Of a stretch of DNA of 64,000 nt, positions 43,828-54,649 are shown one piece after another (within the stretch, counting starts at the first letter, position 1; every line of letters starts with the position of its first letter). Source of the DNA: Candidatus Zymogenaceae bacterium (lineage in GTDB: Bacteria > Desulfobacterota > Zymogenia > Zymogenales > Zymogenaceae); the NCBI GenBank assembly GCA_016933535.1, contig JAFGAS010000074.1, positions 96,856 to 160,855 on the forward strand. The letters are read 5' to 3'. The position numbers and the translations under genes were made by a program. The notes under the pieces are model-generated. The model did no database searches and was not told the origin of the DNA. It saw only the letters and a program-made list of their open reading frames with translations.

Positions 43828-45147
43828 ATGATCGAACGTTATACCAGACCAGAGATGGGGAAAATATGGGAGCCGAAGAGGCGTTTTGAGACGTGGCTTG
43901 CCATCGAAATCGCCGCCTGTGAGGCATGGGAGTCATTACTTAAAATTTCCAAGACTGATCTAGAAGTAATAAAGCTTCTTGAAAACTACAAGTTTACCGA
44001 TTCAGACATTAAGGAAATATCCGGTATCGAAGAAGTCACAAAACATGACGTTATCTCGTTTGTGACTTTTATGCAAAAGAGGATTGAGGCTTCTTCTGCT
44101 CGATTCATCCACATGGGTTTGACTTCATCAGACGTCCTGGATACTTCGCTGGCCCTTCTCCTCGTCGAGGCTTCAGATCTTATTATCACCGATATCAAGA
44201 AACTTCTGGCAGTTCTTAAACGGCGGGCTTTTGAATTTAAGGAGACAATCATGATCGGCCGAACCCATGGCATTCATGCCGAGCCGATCACTTTCGGTCA
44301 TAAGCTTGCCGTCTGGCACGAGGAGACGAAGAGAAATCTCACGCGGATGGAGGAGGCCCGTAAGATCATCGCGGTCGGTAAAATATCCGGGGCCGTGGGA
44401 ACGTTTGCAAACCTTGATCCCCGTGTGGAAGAAATTGTAATGAAAAAACTCGGGCTCGTCCCGGAGCCGGCGGCAACCCAGATCGTCCAGCGGGACCGCC
44501 ACGCCCAGTTTTTTACGACACTAGCCGTCATCGCGTCTTCTGTTGAGAAGTTCGCCCTTGAAATCAGACATCTGCAGCGTACCGAGGTAGCCGAAGCCCA
44601 AGAATACTTCTCCCCCGGTCAAAAGGGGTCTTCGTCTATGCCGCATAAACGAAACCCGATACTCTCAGAAAACATCGACGGCCTGGCACGGATTGTACGG
44701 GCCAATGCTGTGGCTGCACTCGAGAACGTCGCGCTGTGGCACGAACGTGATATAAGCCACTCGTCGGTGGAACGGGTAATCGTGCCGGATTCGACGATCC
44801 TTCTGGACTTTATACTTACCCGTTTCACTAATTTCATGGATAAACTCGTCGTCTATCCTGACAGGATGAAGAGAAACCTTGAACTAACCGGGGGACTCAT
44901 TTATTCGCAGAGACTTATGACGGAGCTTATTAATAAAACGGGAATGGGCATTACGAGAGATGATATTTACGAACACGTTCAGAGTATCGCGAAGAAGGCT
45001 TTGGAGGGAGAAACTAGCTTTATTCAATTGGTAAAAGAGGACAAGAAGATCTCATCTTTTCTTCCACCAAAAAGGATAGAGGAGATTTTTGATCCCGGCT
45101 GGTATGTACGCCACACGGACTATATTTTCAAAAGGGTCTTTTCCTGA
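43828..45147 (+). CDS. purB: Adenylosuccinate lyase
   Basis: 439 residues from 'MIERYTRPEMGKIW' (AGGA upstream); the longer open frame is noncoding. It catalyses two fumarate-eliminating steps of purine synthesis (SAICAR to AICAR, adenylosuccinate to AMP). The superfamily signature 'GSSSMPHKRNP' is present, as are 'HMGLTSSDVLDT' and 'GRTHGIHAEPITFG'. purF follows 77 bp downstream, so both may be one purine operon. Confidence 0.95.
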   Translation: MIERYTRPEMGKIWEPKRRFETWLAIEIAACEAWESLLKISKTDLEVIKLLENYKFTDSDIKEISGIEEVTKHDVISFVTFMQKRIEASSARFIHMGLTSSDVLDTSLALLLVEASDLIITDIKKLLAVLKRRAFEFKETIMIGRTHGIHAEPITFGHKLAVWHEETKRNLTRMEEARKIIAVGKISGAVGTFANLDPRVEEIVMKKLGLVPEPAATQIVQRDRHAQFFTTLAVIASSVEKFALEIRHLQRTEVAEAQEYFSPGQKGSSSMPHKRNPILSENIDGLARIVRANAVAALENVALWHERDISHSSVERVIVPDSTILLDFILTRFTNFMDKLVVYPDRMKRNLELTGGLIYSQRLMTELINKTGMGITRDDIYEHVQSIAKKALEGETSFIQLVKEDKKISSFLPPKRIEEIFDPGWYVRHTDYIFKRVFS

Positions 45148-45224
45148 GAGATAGCTATTTCGCTCATTCCTTTTTTGTGATATACTGATATATTACAAAC
45201 CTATCTGTTAACGTCGTGCTCACC

Positions 45225-46652
45225 ATGGACAAGTTTCACGAAGAGTGCGGGGTATTCGGCATCTGCTGCGATGGAGAGGCAAGCAAACTCACCTACCTGG
45301 GATTATATGCCCTCCAGCACCGGGGCCAGGAGAGTGCCGGGATTGTAGCCCACGATGGCAGGCGTTTTTACGCCCATAAAGCGATGGGCCTCGTCAACGA
45401 TATCTTTGACGAGGATACTCTCGACGCCCTCAAGGGTCATATGGCCATCGGCCATGTACGATACTCCACATACGGATCTACGGTAATCGAAAACGCCCAA
45501 CCTCTCGTCGTCAACAACCACCGCGGGGGGCTTGCCGTCGCCCATAACGGGAATCTAGTCAATGCCGGGAGGATCAGGCACAAGCTCGAGGAAGCCGGCT
45601 CCATCTTCCAGTCAACCTCCGATACCGAGGTGGTAATCCACCTTATGGCCCAGTCAAAGCGGGAATCTCTTATCGATCGCCTTACCGATGCCCTCACCGT
45701 ACTAAAGGGCTCCTATTCTCTGGTAATGCTTACGGAAGGAAAACTGATCGCCGCCCGTGACCCGCGGGGCTTCCGCCCGTTGGTCCTGGGCCGCCTTAAA
45801 GATACTTACGTCGTTGCCTCCGAGACCTGCGCGCTGGATCTTATCGAGGCCCGTTACGTCCGGGACGTGGCTCCCGGCGAGATCATCATATTCGATGAAA
45901 ACGGATTACAATCGTACTCTCCCTTCCCGAAAGAAGATCACTCTTTCTGCATCTTCGAATATATCTATTTCGCCCGGCCGGATTCAATCGTCTTCGGCCA
46001 GAATGTCTACACGATCAGAAAATCGTTCGGGGAGAAACTGGCCCGGGAAGATGATATCGAGGCCGACCTTGTAATTCCGGTACCTGACTCAGGTGTGCCC
46101 GCGGCCGTCGGATACGCCCAGACGGCCGGGATACCTTTCGAATTCGGTCTCATTAGAAACCACTATGTGGGAAGGACCTTTATCGAGCCCGCCCAGGGAA
46201 TCCGCCATTTCGGTGTTAAGATCAAACTCAATCCGGTTAAGCAGGAGTTATGCGGTAAACGGGTGGTGGTTATCGACGACTCCATCGTACGCGGGACCAC
46301 CGCAAAGAAAATTATCGGGATGATCCGAGGCGCCGGTGCCAAGGAGATCCACATGCGCATCAGTTCGCCGCCTACCACCCATTCCTGCTACTTCGGTATC
46401 GATACCCCCACCCGGGAAGAGCTCATTGCATCCAACCACAGTATTAAAGAAGTATCCGATTTTATCGGCGTGGATTCCCTCAAGTACCTTTCCCTCAAGG
46501 GACTAATGGATTCCGCTAATCAAACGGGTCTTTCTTTCTGTAACGCATGTTTCTCCGGACAATACCCGATATCGGTTGGTGAGGACGTTGATAGCGAAGT
46601 GATACAGCTCGTTCTCTTCCCAAAACGGAGCCGGGCAATGGGAGCGGTATAG
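45225..46652 (+). CDS. purF: Amidophosphoribosyltransferase
   Basis: First committed enzyme of purine synthesis (PRPP + glutamine). The start '[13 protein letters not shown]' leaves a short propeptide before the nucleophile cysteine (C8), as in the Bacillus-type, Fe-S-containing enzymes. The PRPP loop is '[13 protein letters not shown]', and C-terminal cysteines in '[12 protein letters not shown]' suit the Fe-S cluster. An in-frame GTG three codons earlier is an alternative start. The stop codon abuts the GTG of the next gene. Confidence 0.95.
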   Translation: MDKFHEECGVFGICCDGEASKLTYLGLYALQHRGQESAGIVAHDGRRFYAHKAMGLVNDIFDEDTLDALKGHMAIGHVRYSTYGSTVIENAQPLVVNNHRGGLAVAHNGNLVNAGRIRHKLEEAGSIFQSTSDTEVVIHLMAQSKRESLIDRLTDALTVLKGSYSLVMLTEGKLIAARDPRGFRPLVLGRLKDTYVVASETCALDLIEARYVRDVAPGEIIIFDENGLQSYSPFPKEDHSFCIFEYIYFARPDSIVFGQNVYTIRKSFGEKLAREDDIEADLVIPVPDSGVPAAVGYAQTAGIPFEFGLIRNHYVGRTFIEPAQGIRHFGVKIKLNPVKQELCGKRVVVIDDSIVRGTTAKKIIGMIRGAGAKEIHMRISSPPTTHSCYFGIDTPTREELIASNHSIKEVSDFIGVDSLKYLSLKGLMDSANQTGLSFCNACFSGQYPISVGEDVDSEVIQLVLFPKRSRAMGAV

Positions 46653-48020
46653 GTGATCAGGCTGAATCTCCATAACACGGATGTCAACCTGAAAATCGCT
46701 GTAATGGGGCCGGAAAGATCCGGAAAGACTTCCGTAATTACCTATCTTGCCCTCAACACCAGGAGACAATTTCGCTCCCGCCTCATCTCCTATGCGAATC
46801 CCGTGGGAAGGACCACTTTTTTTGACCACCTCAGGATTACCTTTGGAATGGTGGGAGACAAGCGCGTCAATGTCGATCTATTTACGGCACCAGGAAGCCC
46901 TTATCTTTCCGCCCGGCGCAAGAAAGTCCTCTATCTCGCTGACGGGGTTATTTTCGCCCTTGATTCGAGCGGAGAGGGAAAAGTAAACAACCTCAAGGCC
47001 GCGGCCGAGTTTATCAGCTGGCTTCGGTCCGACGGAATCAAACCTTCCCGCTTTCCCATCGTATATCTCTATCATAAAGACGACCTGAAGAATCGCTCTT
47101 CTCTCAGAATATTTAAGAGATTGTTCTCGCTTTCACGCGCGCCGATTATCCATGGCTCCTCATACGAAGGCAAGGGAATCTGGGAGACATTCAATACGAC
47201 TGTCAGGATCGCCCTCTCATACAAGGGTAAGAAGCTTACGCGGGCATTTTCCATACGTGAAGACGTCCCGGTAACCATGAGAGAATTTAACGACGTCTAT
47301 AAGACATACCATCTGCGGAAGGCGGCTTTTGAATTCGACAGACATGTTTCTTTCCGCCAAAAGGTCTTCAGAATCGATCCGTGCTCGGAAGACTTCTTGC
47401 TGACTCTCTCTGAGGCCTTCGAGCGACAGGGCAAATTTGAAAAGGCAAGCAAATACCGTCACTGGGCATCCCGGCAGCGAAGCGTCGAGAATCCGGGAAC
47501 GGCAATCAGAATTGTAGATACCGAATCAAAGAATCCGATCAATACATTTGAGCGTGCGAGATACCTGACCGCGGCCCGTCTCTTTATAGAACAGGGGCAC
47601 GCCGAACGGGCACAGAAGGCCGTCAGGGCCGCCGTCGCCGGGCAGGAAGATCTTTATTGTCATTTGATGCTGATGAAACGTCTGGCCGAGATGAAACTGA
47701 GCGCGGGACGACAGGAGGAAGCCCTCAATTCCTTTTCGAGGATCGCCAATCGATTCGCCGGAGCGAACTTTAACCGGCAAGCCTTATGTCTCTTCTACCG
47801 AGTGCTTTCTGTACGTCCGCGGAGTCTCGAGTGCCTGCTCGGCTCCGCCAACGCCTTGGAAGCCTTGGGAAGGTATGTCGATGCCCTTGGCTATTTCCGA
47901 ATGGTTCAGCAGCTCATGAATGAAGCAAAGATTGTCGTAGGACGGACTGACGTAAAACGGAGAATCGACGCCCTTAGTAAAAGAATAGAAGATACACGAA
48001 AAGTGATCGACGGGGTTTAG
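46653..48020 (+). CDS. MglA-like small GTPase fused to a TPR domain
   Basis: 455 residues, GTG start directly after the purF stop. Residues about 10-195 form a Ras-like GTPase of the bacterial MglA group: P-loop 'GPERSGKTS', 'PVGRTTFFDHL', the MglA-type 'FTAPGSPYLSARRKKVLYLADGVIFALDSS', and a base-recognition motif 'YHKDDL' where NKxD is expected (Asn replaced by His). The rest is a string of tetratricopeptide-like helices from about 230 on. MglA sets polarity in gliding bacteria; the fusion to TPRs and the link to purF are unusual. Partner proteins are unknown. Confidence 0.8.
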   Translation: MIRLNLHNTDVNLKIAVMGPERSGKTSVITYLALNTRRQFRSRLISYANPVGRTTFFDHLRITFGMVGDKRVNVDLFTAPGSPYLSARRKKVLYLADGVIFALDSSGEGKVNNLKAAAEFISWLRSDGIKPSRFPIVYLYHKDDLKNRSSLRIFKRLFSLSRAPIIHGSSYEGKGIWETFNTTVRIALSYKGKKLTRAFSIREDVPVTMREFNDVYKTYHLRKAAFEFDRHVSFRQKVFRIDPCSEDFLLTLSEAFERQGKFEKASKYRHWASRQRSVENPGTAIRIVDTESKNPINTFERARYLTAARLFIEQGHAERAQKAVRAAVAGQEDLYCHLMLMKRLAEMKLSAGRQEEALNSFSRIANRFAGANFNRQALCLFYRVLSVRPRSLECLLGSANALEALGRYVDALGYFRMVQQLMNEAKIVVGRTDVKRRIDALSKRIEDTRKVIDGV

Positions 48021-48444
48021 TCGGCGCCGTTCGGAACATCCAACCCGAAGAACCTGCGGGACAAAAATCTCGTCGTTTTCCGGTCCGCGGCTTAATGTAC
48101 CCCATTATTCAAGTATCGTGAATTCCGTAATAGCCGATCGCTTCGTGCGATTTTACGATACGATCGTTTACCTTCAATTCAGCCGTCTTACAATTTTCTT
48201 GACATTTCCTCATAGACTGTTTAGGCTGTTAACATAAGGTAAAAGCAATATATGATAGGGTTTATATCTCTATTTCCTATTGTTTACTTTTCTCCTTGGG
48301 TTTACTTGGATCCTATATGTATCCTTTTTCATTTTCAAGTATGCATTGTCATCTGAATTATATAGCACTTAATCGGCTCATTAGTATGACGAATCCTTCT
48401 CCCCAATCTACCCGTTTTTTCCGCATGAATACGGCAAGTCGCGG
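48021..48444 (+). promoter_or_regulatory. Intergenic region with candidate promoter 48199-48227
   Basis: About 420 bp, AT-rich in its second half. TTGACA (48199-48204), 17 bp, TAGGCT (48222-48227) is a possible promoter for the PAS-array gene, leaving a leader of about 210 nt in which I see no gene or known RNA motif. Confidence 0.45.
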
Positions 48445-51400
48445 ATGATTAATAAAGACAAAACAACTCAAGCGCAGGAGAAAGCGGCCGTCGAAGGCAA
48501 GAATATAACCGTCCTCTTGCTTGAAGATGACCCAGATATTATTCACTTTATCGGGGAAATCACCGGACGGGCCGAAAGTAACCGGATCACTATTGAGCGT
48601 ATGTCGTCACTCTCCGAAGGACTTGCTCGTCTCTCAGGGGGAGATATCGACGTAATTCTCCTTGATCTCTCTTTGCCGGGCATAAACGCCCCCCTAGCAT
48701 TCGATACTATCACAACACAATTCCCACATATTCCTGTTGTTATAATGACGGACCAAGAGGAAGAAAGCACGGCGTTTGCCTCCGCATCTGCAGCGGCCCA
48801 TGATATCCTCAAAAAGGCCGACATGACCACCGGCCGTCTCATCGGAGTTATCCGTTCTGCGGCGGAGTTGAAACAAGCCCGGGAAGAGATTCAGCAATCG
48901 ACCGAGAAGTTCCGAGCCCTCTTTGGGGCTATCCCGATTCCCACCTATCTCTGGAAATATGAAAACGAGGACTTTATCCTCATCGATTACAACAGCGCCG
49001 CTCTAACGATCACCGAGGGAAATATCCCGAATTTACTTGGACAATCGGTTTCCCGGATGTATAGCGATTTTCCTGAACTCATTGACGACATGCATCGCTG
49101 TTATCGAGAGCGAGTCACGATCAATAAGGAAATCCTGTATCATTTCCAAACCACGGGCCGTGATCGGTATCAGGAAGTCACGTACGGATTTATGCCACCG
49201 GATCTCATCCTCGTGTATACGGTCGATATTACCGAAAGAAAGGAAGCCCTTACTGAATCCGAGCAAAAATACCGCCTTCTCGTGGAGAACTCCAGTGAGG
49301 GAATCGTTGTCGTTCAGCAGGACAGGGTAGCCTATGCGAATCCCAGGGCGATCATGGCCACAGGCTATTCTCCCGAGGAATTGACCGCGTGTAACTTTAT
49401 GGATTTCGTTCACCCGGATGATCGTGAAAGAGTGCTCGAATATCACGCAAAGGGAATGGCTGGACAGAACCCGCCCCCTATAAGCTACCGTATCGTTACC
49501 CACGACGGCAACGTCATCTGGACCGAGGTGAACGGATCCCTCATCGAATGGGACGGACAGCAATCCGGCCTCCTCTTCTACAAGGACGTCACCGACCAAA
49601 TCAAGGCCCAGGAGGCACTACGGGAATCAGAGGAAAAGTACCGGCTCGTCGTGGAAAACGCCAATGAAGGCATAATCGTATCGCAGTCCACCCACCTAAA
49701 GTTCGTTAACCCGAAGGTGGTCAAGGAACTCGGGTATACCGAAGACGAATTAGCGTCGCGGCCATTTATCGAATTGATCCACCCCGACGACCGAGAGATG
49801 GTCATGCAACACCATCTGGACGGTATCTCGGGTAAGGATGTAGCCCCCACTATCAGCTACCGTATCTTTGACCGGAACGGGACCATGAGATGGGTCGAGG
49901 TTACCGGGGTTAGAATCGCCTGGGAGGGACAACCGTGTGCACTGCTCTTCGTTAAGGATATCAGCGACCGAAAGAGGACGGAGAAGACCCTTCAGGAGTC
50001 GGAAGAAAAATATCGCCATGTCGTCGAAAATGCCAGCGAAGGGATCGTCATCGTTCAGCGCGACAGCATCAAATATGTAAACTCAAAATTCACCGATATG
50101 ATCGGATACTCGCATGCCGAGTTGACTGCCCACCAATTTCTTGAATTCATTGACCCTGACGATCGGGAGAAGGTTCGCGATTTTCACGCGAGGGGCATCG
50201 CGGGAGAGGCCCCCCCCCCGATAACGTACCGAATCATCGATAAATCGGGTAACATCCACTGGATCGAGGTCAGCGGAGTATTGATCGTATGGGAAGGAGA
50301 ACCGTCCGGTCTTCTATTTATGAAGGACGTGACAGACCGATTACTGGCCCAGGAGGCCCTTCGTAAATCTGAAGAGAGATACCGCGACCTGATTGAAAAT
50401 ACGGGCGATTTCGTTTACGTCATGGACGGTAGCGGGAAATTCAGACTGATTAACCAGACCATAGAGAGGGAATACGGGTATACCGCTTCGGAACTCCTTG
50501 GTAAAGGATTCACGGATATCATTACGCCCGAATCGTATAAATTGGCTATCGACGTTTTTAAGAAACAGTTGATAGGAATAGACGTTGGGAGTGTTGAATA
50601 TGATATCTATGATAGGAACGGAGAGATCAAGACTATCGAAACCAAGGAGCGTCTGCTGTGGGAGGGAGACCGGGTAGTCGAGATTAATGGGATTGCGAGG
50701 GACGTGACCGACAGGAAGCGGACCGAAACGGCATTGAGAGAGTCGGAAGATAAATACCGATCGCTCGTGGAGAACCTCAATGATGCCATCTGCACTACCG
50801 ATCTGGAAGGTCGCGTAACATACGTCAGCCCGGTGGTCGAGCAGGTTACAGGCTACACAACGCAGGAAATTATCGGCCGTCCTATTATGGACTTTATATA
50901 TCCAGAAGATCGACCTCTCTTCTCGGAAAGCTACAAGAAGACGCTCAGCGGCCAAAAGGAGCCTCTCGAATTCAGGGCAGTTCGCAAGGATGGAAACATC
51001 ATCCATGTTCGCACGTTCAGCCGCCGGCAGTATCACAATGGTGTCCTGCTCGGCCTGACAGGTACTATCACAGACATTACCGAGCGGGTAACGGCCGAGA
51101 ACGCCCGGAGGGAATCGGAAGAGAAATACCGCCTCGTCGTCGAGAACGCCGAGGAAATCATTACCATTGCCGTTGGTGATCACCTGATATTTGCCAACAG
51201 AAAGGCCCTGGAGTTGTCGGGGTATTCCCGGGAAGAGGCCTTAGCCCTCCCGGTCACTGAAATGATCCACCCCGACGACCGTCAAATGGTCCTTGAGCAA
51301 AGAAAAAAAAGGTCTGAAGGGGAAACAGAGCCTCAATTTTTCACCATGCGGTTCCTTAAAAAGGACGGCCGGACGGTCTGGCTTCAAAACAGCGTCGTTC

Positions 51401-54400
51401 CCGTCATCTGGGAGGGGAAACGGGCTGCGCTTAATGTCGCCACCGATATCACCGAACAAAAGCAAATCGAGGATGCCCTGAGGGAATCGGAGGAAAAATA
51501 CCGCCTCGTCGTCCAGAATGCCGGCGAGGGTATCGCGATAGCACATGGCGGAGTGACCCGGTTTGTAAACCCGATTATCACGAGATTACTTGGATATACG
51601 TCCGAGGAAATCACTTCCCGTCCGTTTATCGAATTCCTCCATCCCGACGATCGACAGATGGCGCTCGACCACCACATAAAGCGGACAACACTCCAGGAGA
51701 AACCTGATGTCTATCTGTTCAGAGCCGTAAGCAAGACGGGTGATATCATCTGGTTTGAAAACAACGGCGTATTGATAACCTGGGAGGGCAGGCCCGCCAC
51801 ATTGAATTTCCTCAGGGATATTACCGAACAGCGGAAGACTGAGATCGCCCTGAAGGAATCCGAGGAAAAATACCGAATGGTGGTGGAGAATGCCAATGAA
51901 ATAATCATTATTTCCCAGAACGGAATCATCCAGTTCGCCAATGATCGTATTAAAGACCTCTTCGGTTGTCGTGCGCAGGATGTCCTTTCCAAGCATCTTT
52001 CGGATATCGTCATCAAGAAAGACCGGGAAAGGCTGCGCGAGGAGTACCAACGCCTGGTCTCGGGAAAAGAGACAATGCCGGCATACCAATATAGGGCGAC
52101 GGATATCCAGGGGAACATCCGTAACATTGAGGTCAGCGGCATCCACATAACCTGGGAGGGGCAGCCGGCCATCCTGAGTTTTGTCACCGACGTTACCGAG
52201 AGGGTGAAAGCGGAAAAGGCTCTTCAGGAGAGCGAGGCGTTCACCCGCGGTCTCGTCGAACATGCCCCCCTTGGAATCCTCTACCTCGATAAAGAGGGAA
52301 CAATCACCTACGAGAATCCGAAGTCCTGGATGATAACGGCGGGCGATTTCGACGAGACCAGACCCTCCCGGGCGATCGGCATGAGTATTTATGACCTGCC
52401 GGGCATCCTGGACTATCCCGAATCAAAGACTGTTATTGACACAATACTGAGCGGCCGGAGTGTAACGAACTACACCCTGCCGTTTACCTCGTTAACGGGA
52501 AAGCAGACGATTCTGAACGTCTACGGAGCGCCTCGCACGTCATCGGATGGTGTCCAAATCGGCTCCGTTATCCTTATATCGGATATAACCGAAAAGGTCC
52601 GCTCGGATGAAGAGATTAAGCAGCGCCTCCACTATGAGGAGGCCGTGGCCTTTTGTTCCCGGGAACTTGTTTCATTCTCGAACCTAGAGGAAACGCTGCA
52701 GAATATTGTCGAGCAGCTTAGAATAGTCGTGGGATTTGGATGCGTTTTCGTCTGCAGGAATTTCATAGATCCCGTTGAAGGGCTCTCCATGAAAACCATT
52801 AATGAGGCGGTTGTAGAGCCCCGAAAATCCGCCTTTAAATCCCCAAAACCGCTCGCCTATAAATATCTCTCGAAAGACCTATGGGATGCGCTCAACAGCG
52901 GCCGTTGGTTCGGAGGCCCAACAAAAGACCACCCGCCCGTGGAACGAGAGATCCTCAAGATACTTGGGTGCCTCTCGAGCATCAGGATACCTATATTTGT
53001 AGATGGACTGTTTTGGGGACTTATGGGCTTTGACGACTACGAGACGGAACGGATATGGGACGAGCAGGACATCCTTCTGCTCCAGACGATTTCGTCGATG
53101 ATCGGAACGGCTATCGCCCGAAATGAGGCCCAGGCGGCCCTCACACAATCGGAACAGAGATACCGTGAACTGGTTGACAATACGAGCGATCTCATTACCA
53201 TGTCGGACTACAGGGGAAACTTTAAATTCGTAAACGACGCCGTACGACAACTGGGGTACGAACCGGAAGAGGTAATTGGCAGGAATATCTATGAGTTCTA
53301 TGCCCCATCATCGAAGAAATACGCCCAGGAGCTCTTCCGCCTCCAAAAGACCGGTGCCCGGCTCACGGGATATGAGCTTGATATCGTCAGAAAAGACGGA
53401 CAGATACGGACAATCGAGTTCAGGGACGATCTAAAATGGGAAGGAGATCGAATCATCGAGATTCAGAGCGTCGGGAGGGATGTAACCGACCGTAAGAAAA
53501 GGGAAGACCGGCTCAGGCTTGTAGCGGGAAGCCAGGAGGCCGTTCTTAACAGCTTGCCGGAAATGGTCTTCTTTACCGATATGGCACTGAAGATCACCTG
53601 GACTAACGTGGCTGCCTCACGATTGACGGGCTTTCCAATTGAAGAACTGGTAGGACGTTTCTGCTACGAGGTATTGCACCACAGGAAAGCCCCCTGTGAA
53701 GGGTGCCCTACCCTTATTGCCCTCATCACCGGCAGACCCGAAAAGAAAACTTCAATGCCCTGTCTGGGCAGGAACCGCAGAGTTACGGCATATCCGGTTT
53801 CCGATATATCGGGCAGCGTCACCGGAATCGCCGTCAGCGTCGGGAGCAGTAAGTCAAGGCATTCACTGGATATCTCCGAGAGTTTTTCCAGCCTTGATGA
53901 CGACATTGAGCAAGACGATGCTTCGGGGCTCTTCCTGGCGCCATTGGATCCAAACTATATCTATCCTTTCTCTCTTTCCATCGACATCCAAAAGGATACC
54001 TTCAGTATCACACTCAGATGGGATGAGTACTCCAAAGAACACCTTCTCAAAAGACTGACCAGATCCGAGTCGGCGGTCGCTCGTTTCATCTACCTTGCCG
54101 CACGTATGAAGACGGACGGAACGGGCTGGGTCGATAAAGACATCATTCGAGCGGGGACGATGGATACTAACCTTAATAAGCTGCGATCGCTCCTGGAAGA
54201 ATCCAATGTGCCGTTCCTCGACCGTTTCTCATCTCGAATGTTGATACGAAGCAACAGGGAAGAAAAGAAAAAGGTGCGGCTTGCTCTTTCCGCGTCTAAC
54301 ATCGAGATATCTCCGAGTATCAAGAATTTCCGATCGAAGAAGCATCGATATATGGCCGCAATCTCAAAGAAAATCAAAACGCTCAAACAGGAAATCGAGA

Positions 54401-54531
54401 AGGCCAATCAACCTAAGGAGTACCTGATCAGCGAACTCTCTATCCAGCGCCGGAATGAAGCCAATCTAAGAAAGAGTATTGAGGTTGTGGAGACGCTCAT
54501 TGGTGAATCGGCAATCCTCCTCAAGTATTAG
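48445..54531 (+). CDS. Giant PAS-array signalling protein (REC-PASx10-GAF-PASx2-C-term)
   Basis: 2,028 residues. An N-terminal receiver domain ('VLLLEDDPDII', phospho-acceptor in 'ILLDLSLPG'), about ten PAS domains, a GAF domain (about 1394-1565), two more PAS domains and a C-terminal region of about 190 residues. The 'ESEEKYRLVVENA' PAS openings recur at 49255, 49624, 49996, 50365, 50740, 51112, 51484, 51856 and 52228, intervals of 369-375 bp and mostly exactly 372, showing tandem duplication. No HisKA, HATPase, GGDEF, EAL or HD-GYP domain is seen. The end ('LTRSESAVARFIYLAARM', 'TNLNKLRSLLEESNVPFLDRF') resembles an OmpR-type winged helix followed by a coiled coil, so DNA-binding output is possible. 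Cytoplasmic; no membrane helices. Confidence 0.9.
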   Translation: MINKDKTTQAQEKAAVEGKNITVLLLEDDPDIIHFIGEITGRAESNRITIERMSSLSEGLARLSGGDIDVILLDLSLPGINAPLAFDTITTQFPHIPVVIMTDQEEESTAFASASAAAHDILKKADMTTGRLIGVIRSAAELKQAREEIQQSTEKFRALFGAIPIPTYLWKYENEDFILIDYNSAALTITEGNIPNLLGQSVSRMYSDFPELIDDMHRCYRERVTINKEILYHFQTTGRDRYQEVTYGFMPPDLILVYTVDITERKEALTESEQKYRLLVENSSEGIVVVQQDRVAYANPRAIMATGYSPEELTACNFMDFVHPDDRERVLEYHAKGMAGQNPPPISYRIVTHDGNVIWTEVNGSLIEWDGQQSGLLFYKDVTDQIKAQEALRESEEKYRLVVENANEGIIVSQSTHLKFVNPKVVKELGYTEDELASRPFIELIHPDDREMVMQHHLDGISGKDVAPTISYRIFDRNGTMRWVEVTGVRIAWEGQPCALLFVKDISDRKRTEKTLQESEEKYRHVVENASEGIVIVQRDSIKYVNSKFTDMIGYSHAELTAHQFLEFIDPDDREKVRDFHARGIAGEAPPPITYRIIDKSGNIHWIEVSGVLIVWEGEPSGLLFMKDVTDRLLAQEALRKSEERYRDLIENTGDFVYVMDGSGKFRLINQTIEREYGYTASELLGKGFTDIITPESYKLAIDVFKKQLIGIDVGSVEYDIYDRNGEIKTIETKERLLWEGDRVVEINGIARDVTDRKRTETALRESEDKYRSLVENLNDAICTTDLEGRVTYVSPVVEQVTGYTTQEIIGRPIMDFIYPEDRPLFSESYKKTLSGQKEPLEFRAVRKDGNIIHVRTFSRRQYHNGVLLGLTGTITDITERVTAENARRESEEKYRLVVENAEEIITIAVGDHLIFANRKALELSGYSREEALALPVTEMIHPDDRQMVLEQRKKRSEGETEPQFFTMRFLKKDGRTVWLQNSVVPVIWEGKRAALNVATDITEQKQIEDALRESEEKYRLVVQNAGEGIAIAHGGVTRFVNPIITRLLGYTSEEITSRPFIEFLHPDDRQMALDHHIKRTTLQEKPDVYLFRAVSKTGDIIWFENNGVLITWEGRPATLNFLRDITEQRKTEIALKESEEKYRMVVENANEIIIISQNGIIQFANDRIKDLFGCRAQDVLSKHLSDIVIKKDRERLREEYQRLVSGKETMPAYQYRATDIQGNIRNIEVSGIHITWEGQPAILSFVTDVTERVKAEKALQESEAFTRGLVEHAPLGILYLDKEGTITYENPKSWMITAGDFDETRPSRAIGMSIYDLPGILDYPESKTVIDTILSGRSVTNYTLPFTSLTGKQTILNVYGAPRTSSDGVQIGSVILISDITEKVRSDEEIKQRLHYEEAVAFCSRELVSFSNLEETLQNIVEQLRIVVGFGCVFVCRNFIDPVEGLSMKTINEAVVEPRKSAFKSPKPLAYKYLSKDLWDALNSGRWFGGPTKDHPPVEREILKILGCLSSIRIPIFVDGLFWGLMGFDDYETERIWDEQDILLLQTISSMIGTAIARNEAQAALTQSEQRYRELVDNTSDLITMSDYRGNFKFVNDAVRQLGYEPEEVIGRNIYEFYAPSSKKYAQELFRLQKTGARLTGYELDIVRKDGQIRTIEFRDDLKWEGDRIIEIQSVGRDVTDRKKREDRLRLVAGSQEAVLNSLPEMVFFTDMALKITWTNVAASRLTGFPIEELVGRFCYEVLHHRKAPCEGCPTLIALITGRPEKKTSMPCLGRNRRVTAYPVSDISGSVTGIAVSVGSSKSRHSLDISESFSSLDDDIEQDDASGLFLAPLDPNYIYPFSLSIDIQKDTFSITLRWDEYSKEHLLKRLTRSESAVARFIYLAARMKTDGTGWVDKDIIRAGTMDTNLNKLRSLLEESNVPFLDRFSSRMLIRSNREEKKKVRLALSASNIEISPSIKNFRSKKHRYMAAISKKIKTLKQEIEKANQPKEYLISELSIQRRNEANLRKSIEVVETLIGESAILLKY

Positions 54532-54596
54532 CACCCCCTCAGGACACGCACATCCATCCAGGAACATAAAATCCGTCGTAACCCGTCCCCATCCAT

Positions 54597-54627
54597 AAAA
54601 AAACGGGGCATCCCGCTGAATACCCCG
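54597..54627 (-). terminator. Terminator of the DUF2892 gene
   Basis: On the minus strand CGGGGTAT and ATGCCCCG arms (one mismatch) are followed by seven T residues, 23 bp beyond the DUF2892 stop. Confidence 0.65.
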
Positions 54628-54649
54628 GTTTCGGCCCTTATTGAGGATG

